Made by a program: the position numbers and the translations under genes. DNA of 14,884 bases from Burkholderiaceae bacterium. Its GTDB lineage: Bacteria; Pseudomonadota; Gammaproteobacteria; Burkholderiales; Burkholderiaceae_F. The stretch spans positions 1-14,884 of the forward strand of contig JACCSD010000183.1 of NCBI GenBank assembly GCA_013813185.1. Reading direction: 5' to 3'. Shown piece after piece: positions 1 to 6,046 of this stretch. The notes under the pieces are model-generated. The model saw only the letters and a list, made by a program, of their open reading frames with translations. It was not told the DNA's origin and did no database searches. The first letter of the stretch is position 1; the number at the start of each line of letters is the position of its first letter.

Positions 1-300
1 TTCGATATCGATGAGGTCGACCACGGCGAGCTGGTCGTGCGCCACCCGATTCCCTATGAGGACCCACGCGATCTTTCGCCCACTCGTCTCGCACGTCTAC
101 AGGCCGAGGGGCAGCCGCTGGAATTCAGCCGCACGCTGACTGAGCAGATAGGTGGCCAGTTGGAGGCCGGGTTCGTGCTGCTTCATATGTACGAAGATCG
201 CCATACGGACTTCGCTCCGGCGCGCTATTTCCCGACCTACCTGGCGACGTGCGCACTAAAACCAGATACGCAGCACTTAACGGAGCGCGATGCTGTCTGA
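1..300 (+). CDS. Class I SAM-dependent methyltransferase, C-terminal part (5' end outside window)
   Basis: The frame is open from the first base and ends with TGA at 298-300, so only the last 99 residues are present. The visible part reads FDIDEVDHGELVVRHPIPYE and later contains GGQLEAGFVLLHMYEDRH followed by ARYFPTYLATCALKP. This arrangement (a GGQLEAGF helix, an MYED segment, then an ARY-PTY-AT-A-KP end) is how I know the C-terminus of a common bacterial class I methyltransferase family. The SAM-binding motif I would lie upstream of the window, so it cannot be checked and the substrate is unknown. A GTG at 37 could be mistaken for the start, but the preceding codons continue the same protein. 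It lies 31 nt upstream of the ATPase on the same strand. Family call is good; function beyond methyl transfer is not assignable. Confidence 0.75.
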   Translation, partial: FDIDEVDHGELVVRHPIPYEDPRDLSPTRLARLQAEGQPLEFSRTLTEQIGGQLEAGFVLLHMYEDRHTDFAPARYFPTYLATCALKPDTQHLTERDAV

Positions 301-331
301 GTGATCTGGTGCCGGTGCTAGTTTCGCGCAG

Positions 332-859
332 ATGATCCGGAGAATCGTGCTCACTGGAGCTCCAGGCGCTGGCAAGACGGCGGTGCTGAATGCCTTGGCG
401 AGTCGCGGTTATGAGTGCATTCCAGAGTCGGCTCGGGCCATCATTCGCGCCCGAAAGGAACGCAACCTGAGCGCGCGCCCGCCACCTGTGGAATTTGCGA
501 GCGAGATATTGTCCTTGGACCTTGACCATTATCGCCGCACGGCTGCCGCAGATGGACTTGTGTTCTTCGATCGAGGGATCTTGGATGCGTTGTGCATGGG
601 CAATCAAGTTGGCGCGCTGTCACCCGAGCTAGCAAAGCGGTATCTATCTGACTACCGCTATTTCCATAAGGTGTTCGCGTTTCCGCCATGGAAAGAAATC
701 TATGCAACAGATGCCGAGCGCGACCAGACCTATCAGGATGCAGTACGAGTCCACGAAGTTTTGATGGATTGGTATCTTCAATGCGGATACGAGCTGGTGG
801 AAGTCCCTGCAATGAGGGTCGATGAGCGTTGCACTTTCATAATGGAAGCAGTTGCGTAG
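332..859 (+). CDS. Small AAA_28-type P-loop ATPase / kinase-like protein
   Basis: This 175-residue protein is a single-domain P-loop NTPase. Residues 9-16 are GAPGAGKT (Walker A), and residues 78-82, FFDRG, form the hydrophobic strand ending in Asp80 that serves as Walker B. The segment GYECIPESARAIIRARK (about 26-42) matches the region after the P-loop in the AAA_28 group (PF13521), whose members resemble small-molecule kinases such as nicotinamide riboside kinase. The length is normal for that group. The start ATG at 332 sits a few residues before the Walker A strand, as expected, although no clear Shine-Dalgarno sequence precedes it. It follows the methyltransferase by 31 nt and converges on the EEP gene. 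A hand count over 541-600 and 661-840 gives about 51% GC, lower than most of the window, which may indicate transfer. The substrate is unknown. Confidence 0.8.
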   Translation: MIRRIVLTGAPGAGKTAVLNALASRGYECIPESARAIIRARKERNLSARPPPVEFASEILSLDLDHYRRTAAADGLVFFDRGILDALCMGNQVGALSPELAKRYLSDYRYFHKVFAFPPWKEIYATDAERDQTYQDAVRVHEVLMDWYLQCGYELVEVPAMRVDERCTFIMEAVA

Positions 860-907
860 CTACCGTTGGACCGGCATGACGACGACGCATACGGCTGTTG
901 CGCGCAA

Positions 908-1975
908 TTACGTCTTGGCGCCCGGGGCGCTTCGCGCCAGCGTTTCGTTCGCTTCCGCGCTATCGCTTGGGCTCGGGTTAGGAGGTTCCTGCTCTGCTGC
1001 GGCCTGGGGTTCGTAGCTCAACACAATATGAACCGGAAAGTGGTCGGATCCGACATACTTGAGTCGGCGCATCCGCACAAGGCGGAAGTGGTTCGAGTGA
1101 AAGACGTGATCGATAGGAACGCGAAAGCCTGGGTAACGCGCGTGGAAAGTGCTCACGAAGCCGCGGCCCTTGCGCGGCTCGAGCAGGCCGCTAACCTTTT
1201 GGAATAGCCGAGTCGAACGCGACCATGCGACGTCATTCAGATCACCGCAGACCACGACCGGGCCCGTCGCGTCCGACACCCGCCGGCCTATCTGCAGCAA
1301 AGCCGAATCGCGTTCGCTCGATTCATTGCTCTCGCCTGGCACGGGCGGGGTCGGATGCACGCAGTTCATCCACACGCGCGCACCGTTCCGCAGAACAATT
1401 TGGGCCTGTATCGAAGGATTGTCAGGCTTAACCAGAAAGTCGACCACTGCGTCGCGCAACTCAAGCCTCGAGCGAAGCAGCAATCCATACGTGTTAGACA
1501 ACGGATGCCGCACGACATGGGGATGGGACGTAGCCAATGCGTCCAATCTTGATTCCCACCACGCGTCGACCTCGCAGAAAAGCACGACGTCCGGATCCGC
1601 TGCGCGGATTTCCGACAGCAGTAGATCCGACTGACGATTGGTCTGCAATACGTTTGCAACCACGAGCGAAAGCCGAACCAAAGGATCGGTTGACCGACTT
1701 TGCTGCACTTCGCGGGGGGCCAGTGGCGTGTAGCGCCACACGAGCGCGCCTTGAAACACCGCCACTGCCGCCAACGCGAACGTGAATAGATTCTGTGGCC
1801 ACGCAAGAAAATGCGCACTAAGGATCCACGCCACCAGCGCGCCAAGCGACAAGACGCACAGCTGCAGGCGAGGAAAGTCCCAAATCCTGACCCACCAAAC
1901 TTTCGAGCGTAAAAGCGGCAACAACGTCGTAACAAGGGCTACGGCGCCTGTAACGATGGCGAGAATGCTCAACAC
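908..1975 (-). CDS. Membrane-anchored endonuclease/exonuclease/phosphatase (EEP) family protein
   Basis: This 355-residue protein has two parts. Residues 3-22, about 37-54 and about 61-80 are hydrophobic and look like three membrane helices. From about residue 100 an EEP (DNase I-like) domain follows. Its metal and catalytic motifs are present: Asn108 in VVANVLQTN, Glu135 in LFCEVD, His207 in CVHPTPP, the GDLND block at 244-248, Asp289/His290 in VPIDHVF, and Asp311/His312 in GSDHFPV. The fold hydrolyses phosphodiesters or phosphomonoesters in nucleic acids, lipids or inositol phosphates; which applies here cannot be read from sequence. YafD-like proteins share this membrane-plus-EEP layout. 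The start is GTG at 1975; no ATG lies between it and the first helix. It lies 77 nt downstream of the sulfatase on the same strand and could be cotranscribed with it. Confidence 0.85.
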   Translation of the reverse strand: MLSILAIVTGAVALVTTLLPLLRSKVWWVRIWDFPRLQLCVLSLGALVAWILSAHFLAWPQNLFTFALAAVAVFQGALVWRYTPLAPREVQQSRSTDPLVRLSLVVANVLQTNRQSDLLLSEIRAADPDVVLFCEVDAWWESRLDALATSHPHVVRHPLSNTYGLLLRSRLELRDAVVDFLVKPDNPSIQAQIVLRNGARVWMNCVHPTPPVPGESNESSERDSALLQIGRRVSDATGPVVVCGDLNDVAWSRSTRLFQKVSGLLEPRKGRGFVSTFHARYPGFRVPIDHVFHSNHFRLVRMRRLKYVGSDHFPVHIVLSYEPQAAAEQEPPNPSPSDSAEANETLARSAPGAKT

Positions 1976-2052
1976 GTTTGATTCAAACGCACTATCGCAG
2001 ATGCGATGGTGGTCACGGCTTGGTTTTGAGAATTGGGATAGGGAGTCGAGCG

Positions 2053-3432
2053 CTACAACCCGACGGCTTCGGCAACAAGCCGTTTTAATTCGCGCCGCAA
2101 CTTGTCGCGTATGGGTGCGAGCTTGCGGCTGCGATTCAGATTGTTGAGCTCGAACGGATCGAGCTCGAGATCGTAGAGTTCATCCAACTCGCCGGCGCGG
2201 CCGCGGTTGACCCAGTGAATGTATTTGTGGCGGTCAGTGCGCACTGCCTTGTACGTCATGCCGACCAGCCAAGGCATCGCCTGCTCGGCCCAGTACTCGA
2301 TCAGGATCGACTTGCGCCAGGCCGCGCGCCGAACGGCAAACAACGGCAGCAACGATCGCCCCTGGATCTGCGTGCCCGGTTTGCCGCCCGCCAATTCGAT
2401 CAGCGTCGGCGCCAGGTCCTGGCAGATGACGAGTTCGCGTCGCCGTGAACCGGCTTTCACCTTGCGGGGGTAGCGAATGACAAACGGCGAGCGAATACCC
2501 TCTTCGTAGGCAAAGCGCCGCTCTGGCCCCAGAGCGTGCTCGCCGAAAAAGAAGCCGTTGTCGCTGAAGAAAACGATGAACGTGTTGTCGAGCTCGCCGT
2601 TCATTTCCAGCACATCGATGATCGAGCCGACGCCTTCATCCACTGCCGCCATCATCCGGGCACGCAAGCGAATCTCTTCCTGTTCTCCCGACTGCAGCGC
2701 TGCCAAAATCGCCTGCGATGCGGCGCCCGACTTCAGCGCGAAGCTGTCTGCCCACGCCGGCTTGCTCTTGATCACCTCGGCGGGCGGCAACATGTTCGGT
2801 GTGCGCGGGAACACGGCGTCGCGATACAGATCCTTGTGCCGCTCGGCGACGACATAGCCCCCCTGCGCCGAGATGCGCAATGTGCCGTCGGCTGCCTGCT
2901 CCGCGTCTGGGTGCACCGCCTTGTGCGCAAAGAAAAGCGAGAACGGTTTCTTGCGCTTGCGCTTCAGAAAGTCGACCGCCAACCCGTTCATGATGTCGGT
3001 GATGTAGCCGTTGTGCTGCACGTACTTGCCGTCGTGATTCAACCGGGGGTCGTTCAGTTTTCCGTGCCCGTCGTAGCTGACCCAAGTGTCGTAACCGGGC
3101 CGCGGCATGCCGTCATTGCCCATGTGCCACTTGCCGATGTGCGCGGTCTCGTAACCGAGCCGCTGCAGCTCGAGGTGGTAGTTCGGCAACCGATGACTCA
3201 TCGCATCGCGCGCGACGTTGTCGATGATGCCGTGCCGGCTGGCGTACTGCCCACTGACGATCGAGGCGCGATTCGGCGAGCAGATCGGCGTCGTGTGAAA
3301 GGCGCGGTCGAAGATCGCTCCTTCTCGCGCGAGCCGATCGATGTGCGGCGTTTGCAGGTACGGATGACCGCCGGCGCCGAACTCGTCGTAGCGCAGATCG
3401 TCGATCAGAATTACGAGAAAATTGGGCTTCAT
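2053..3432 (-). CDS. Sulfatase (type I, cysteine-type formylglycine-dependent)
   Basis: This 459-residue protein has the full set of alkaline-phosphatase-superfamily sulfatase motifs. Asp11/Asp12 in VILIDDLRYD bind metal. Cys51 in CSPNRASIVSGQ fits the C-x-P-x-R signature whose Cys is converted to formylglycine. GKWH lies at 100-103, HKAVH around 170-174 supplies the catalytic Lys and His, and SDNG at 290-293 supplies further metal ligands. The C-terminus carries the usual sulfatase segment with YDLELDPFELNNL. It should hydrolyse a sulfate ester; the substrate cannot be named, and choline-O-sulfate or a sugar sulfate are both possible. I chose ATG 3432 because it begins MKPNFLVILIDD directly before the first metal motif; a GTG at 3477 would only add a charged, non-signal extension. 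No signal peptide is visible, so it is probably cytoplasmic. Neither a formylglycine-generating enzyme nor a sulfate transporter lies in the window. Confidence 0.92.
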   Translation of the reverse strand: MKPNFLVILIDDLRYDEFGAGGHPYLQTPHIDRLAREGAIFDRAFHTTPICSPNRASIVSGQYASRHGIIDNVARDAMSHRLPNYHLELQRLGYETAHIGKWHMGNDGMPRPGYDTWVSYDGHGKLNDPRLNHDGKYVQHNGYITDIMNGLAVDFLKRKRKKPFSLFFAHKAVHPDAEQAADGTLRISAQGGYVVAERHKDLYRDAVFPRTPNMLPPAEVIKSKPAWADSFALKSGAASQAILAALQSGEQEEIRLRARMMAAVDEGVGSIIDVLEMNGELDNTFIVFFSDNGFFFGEHALGPERRFAYEEGIRSPFVIRYPRKVKAGSRRRELVICQDLAPTLIELAGGKPGTQIQGRSLLPLFAVRRAAWRKSILIEYWAEQAMPWLVGMTYKAVRTDRHKYIHWVNRGRAGELDELYDLELDPFELNNLNRSRKLAPIRDKLRRELKRLVAEAVGL

Positions 3433-3519
3433 GTGAGGGCCGCGACGTGGTTTGACGTGCGGCGCATCGTACGGCACCGCTCGCCGTGTAGATTGCTAAC
3501 ACAACATCGCTCACTGCGC

Positions 3520-3939
3520 ATGCGTCAGGCTCATACCAGTTTGCAAGTACAAACGCCCGGACGCGGTTTCGTCGAGATCACTCACGACACCCAAACTTGG
3601 GTGCGCGGCTGCAAAATCGACGAGGGCCTGCTGACTGTTTTCATCCGCCACACGTCAGCGAGCCTTCTGATTCAGGAAAATGCCGACCCCGAAGTCGTGC
3701 GCGATCTGGAGCGGTTTTTTGCGCGCCTGGTGCCCGATGGCGATGCGTTGTTCGAGCACCGCGCCGAAGGCGCCGATGACATGCCGGCGCACGTTCGTGC
3801 TGCGCTGACTCAAACTCATCTATCGATTCCGGTCATCGACGGCGAACCGGCGCTCGGAACGTGGCAAGGCATCTATCTTGTCGAGCATCGGACCCGTGCG
3901 CATCGACGTGAAGTCGTGCTGCACCTGCTCGGAGAATAG
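3520..3939 (+). CDS. YjbQ / UPF0047 family protein (secondary thiamine-phosphate synthase-like)
   Basis: This 139-residue protein is a near-complete match by eye to the YjbQ (UPF0047) family. HTSASLLIQENADP at 44-57 is the family's core signature, DDMPAHVRAALTQTHLSIPV follows, and GTWQGIYLVEHR lies near the C-terminus. E. coli YjbQ has weak thiamine-phosphate synthase activity, which gave the family its database name; the true physiological role is unsettled. The start is ATG 3520, which gives the normal length. The same frame stays open far upstream to 2536, but that stretch is antisense to the sulfatase and must not be included. There is no strong Shine-Dalgarno. The stop is 2 nt before the epimerase ATG, so the two are almost certainly cotranscribed and translationally coupled. 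Confidence 0.88.
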   Translation: MRQAHTSLQVQTPGRGFVEITHDTQTWVRGCKIDEGLLTVFIRHTSASLLIQENADPEVVRDLERFFARLVPDGDALFEHRAEGADDMPAHVRAALTQTHLSIPVIDGEPALGTWQGIYLVEHRTRAHRREVVLHLLGE

Positions 3940-3941
3940 CG

Positions 3942-4871
3942 ATGCGGGTGCTGGTGCTGGGCGGCGCGGGTTTCATCGGGCGCCACGCGGTCGCCGCACT
4001 GCTCGCGCGCGGGCACGAAGTCGTTGTCGGAAGCCGCCATCCCGAACGTGCTGCGCGCCGTCTCCCGTTGCAGGCGCATGCTTGCGAACGCCGCACCGTA
4101 CGCCTCGAGCAGCTGTTGACCGCCGATCTGTGGCGGCCACGGGTAGCGGCCTTCGATGTCGTGTTGAATTGCGTCGGCATCCTGCGCCAGCGCGGCGCTG
4201 AAACGTACGATAGGGTTCATCACCTCGCGCCGGCGGCTCTCGCGGATGCATGTGCGCTCGCCGGCGTTCGGCGCCTCGTGCATGTGTCGGCGCTCGGGCT
4301 CGATGAGCGCGTAACGAGTGGTTTTCTGACGTCGAAGCGGCGCGGGGAAACGGCGCTGCGCGCGAGAGCTTTCGATTGCGTGATCGTGCGGCCGTCCTTG
4401 CTCGACGGCGCCGACGGTTACGGCGCGCGCTGGTTTCGTAGGGTTGCGCGCTGGCCGGTTCATTTTGTTCCCGCCAGTGCGCGCGGACGGGTCGCTCCCC
4501 TCGATGTCGATGATCTCGGCGTCGCACTGGCGGTGCTGTGCGAGGTGGACCATCCACCGTCGCGCGAGATCGAGCTCGGCGGCTCAGCTCAGATGACGAT
4601 TCGCGAATACCTCGCGCGCCTACGGGTCGAGCAGCGCGGCGTGGGCGTTCGGCCGGCTCTGACGCTTGCGATTCCGCATTGGCTCGCACGCATCGGCAGT
4701 CACGTCTGCGATCTGCTGCATGTGACGCCGTTTTCGTTCGGCCATCTGCAGTTGATGCAGCGTGACAATGTGCCGCGCGTGAACCGCTTGCCGGAGCTGC
4801 TCCGGGTTACGGAAATTACGCGAGGTGGGAATCGTCAGATCGATACACGCGACTGCCGATCCGATGCCTAG
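3942..4871 (+). CDS. Atypical short-chain dehydrogenase / NAD(P)-dependent epimerase (NDUFA9-like)
   Basis: This 309-residue protein opens with MRVLVLGGAGFIGRH, a Rossmann fold with the G7-x-x-G10-x-x-G13 dinucleotide motif. LNCVGIL around 75-81 and RRLVHVSALG around 110-119 follow, and RPSLLDGADGYG begins the second half. The layout matches the complex I NDUFA9-like atypical SDRs, whose bacterial members usually end near RDNVPxxNRLPELL, as seen here about 25 residues before the stop. The position of the catalytic Tyr in Y-x-x-x-K appears to hold Phe128 (SGFLTSK, Lys132), so ordinary dehydrogenase catalysis is doubtful. A GGAGA ribosome-binding site at 3931-3935 supports ATG 3942, and the gene follows YjbQ by 2 nt. 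The last 20 residues do not resemble the family end that I remember and may be lineage-specific. Substrate unknown. Confidence 0.85.
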   Translation: MRVLVLGGAGFIGRHAVAALLARGHEVVVGSRHPERAARRLPLQAHACERRTVRLEQLLTADLWRPRVAAFDVVLNCVGILRQRGAETYDRVHHLAPAALADACALAGVRRLVHVSALGLDERVTSGFLTSKRRGETALRARAFDCVIVRPSLLDGADGYGARWFRRVARWPVHFVPASARGRVAPLDVDDLGVALAVLCEVDHPPSREIELGGSAQMTIREYLARLRVEQRGVGVRPALTLAIPHWLARIGSHVCDLLHVTPFSFGHLQLMQRDNVPRVNRLPELLRVTEITRGGNRQIDTRDCRSDA

Positions 4872-4883
4872 ATTCAGGCTCGT

Positions 4884-5102
4884 TTGCAACCGATTGCGGG
4901 CAACGATGGCCGCGATCGGCACTCCGATGTCCAGCGCGGAAGTGCGTGCGAAAATTTCACGCTTTCGGATTCGAGCCCGCTGATCGTGCCCGATGGGCAC
5001 CGCGGCATCGAAGCCAACGGTGGTGTCCTCGTCGAGGAGTTCAGCAAGTCCTTGCAACACGGCGGCAAGCCAGGATTGCGCTATCGGATTTTCTTCCAAT
5101 GA
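4884..5102 (+). CDS. Doubtful small ORF, unidentified, overlapping the DUF5996 start by ATGA
   Basis: Between the epimerase stop and the DUF5996 start one plus-strand frame is open from 4872 to a TGA at 5100-5102. That TGA overlaps the DUF5996 ATG (5099-5101) in the ATGA arrangement typical of coupled operon genes. The only usual start codon near the front is TTG at 4884, which would give 72 residues. The product is hydrophilic and includes SSPLIVPDGHRGIEANGGVL. I do not recognise it. The frame is the same as that of the epimerase, separated from it by the TAG at 4869-4871, so it could be a former C-terminal extension, a separate small gene or noncoding. The complementary minus-strand frame is open as well, which weakens the case. 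Confidence 0.25.
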   Translation: MQPIAGNDGRDRHSDVQRGSACENFTLSDSSPLIVPDGHRGIEANGGVLVEEFSKSLQHGGKPGLRYRIFFQ

Positions 5103-6046
5103 TCGACGAACAAATCGCGTGGCCCGAGTTGCCGCTTGCCGCATGGGCCGGCACCTATCAGACTTTGCTTGTGGCTGCAGATCGTCGGCAAGGTGCGGCT
5201 GGTGGCGAGTCCCTGGGTCAATCATTCGTGGGACGTCGCGCTGTACGTGACCGCAAGAGGTTTGACGACATCTCCGATCCACACCGGTACGCACACATTT
5301 CAGATCGAGTTCGATTTCATCGATCATCGGTTGTCGATCGAGACGAGCGATGGTCGCGGCGGTGGATTTGCGCTCGAGCCGCAAACGGTCGCAGCGTTTT
5401 ATTCGCGGCTGATGAACGAGATGGAAAAACTCGACGTGAAGCTGCGCATTCATCTACGACCGAATGAAGTCGAGGCTCCGATCCGCTTCGACCAGGATGA
5501 AGTGCATCGCGCCTACGACGCCGAGTACGCCCACCGATTCTGGCGTGCTCTGACGCAAGCCGATCGCGTCTTCAAGACATTTCGCGCTCGATTCATAGGC
5601 AAGGTCAGTCCGGTGCATTTTTTCTGGGGCGCGCCCGATCTGGCGGTCACGCGTTTCTCGGGGCGGCGCGCGCCGCTACACCCCGGCGGTGTTCCGAATC
5701 TGCCCGACTGGGTGGCGCGAGAATCGTATTCGCACGAAGTCAGCAGCTGCGGATTCTGGCCCGGCGGCGGGGCGATCGCGTATCCGGCGTTTTATTCGTA
5801 CGCGTATCGGAGCCTGCGGGCTTTACACAAGCGCGCGTAGCGCCTGACGCAGCGTTTTACAGCGACGACCTGCACGAGTTTGTTCTGCCTTACGACGCCG
5901 TTCGCACGTCGACGTCGCCCGACGCTACGCTGCTCGACTTTTTGCAGACCACGTACGCAGCAGCGGCGACCCTGGCCCAGTGGGATCGCGCTTCACTTGA
6001 ACGCGACGATGCTGCAATGGCGGCTGGCGCTAAGCGAGAAATTTGA
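5099..6046 (+). pseudogene. DUF5996 family gene disrupted by two frameshifts
   Basis: Three reading frames must be joined to rebuild the protein. From ATG 5099 the frame reads MIDEQIAWPELPLAAWAGTY and TL. At about 5168 it must shift to reach LWLQIVGKVRLVASPWVNHS, which fits two missing bases after TTG-C, or one extra base. That second frame runs through VALYVTARGLTTSPIH, VHFFWGAPDLAVTRFSG and FWPGGGAIAYPAFYSYAY, then hits TAG at 5838-5840. One missing base near 5808-5809 restores the frame and gives EPAGFTQARVAPDAAF, DLHEFVLPYDAVRTS and a natural TGA at 6044-6046. With both repairs the length is 316 residues, near 300 as expected for DUF5996. The function of DUF5996 is unknown. The reading could reflect real decay or base-calling errors; neither site is a long homopolymer. 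The end overlaps the lhr stop tail-to-tail by 17 nt. Confidence 0.85.

Noticed and set aside
125..607. Minus-strand ORF of 160 codons.
   Set aside because: It is antisense to the methyltransferase tail and the Walker A part of the ATPase gene, both of which have recognisable family motifs.
3452..3500. TTGACG at 3452-3457 as a possible -35 box for the YjbQ operon.
   Set aside because: The nearest -10-like sequence (TAGATT at 3489-3494) is about 31 nt away, too far for a sigma-70 promoter.
2536..3519. Plus-strand frame open for 328 codons in phase with the YjbQ gene, giving a 467-residue ORF.
   Set aside because: It is antisense to the sulfatase, whose catalytic motifs are all intact. YjbQ proteins are about 140 residues and start at ATG 3520.
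4620..5453. Minus-strand ORF of 277 codons with fairly protein-like composition around 4870-5100.
   Set aside because: It overlaps the clearly coding C-terminal third of the epimerase and the start of DUF5996 on the other strand, and I recognise no motif in it.
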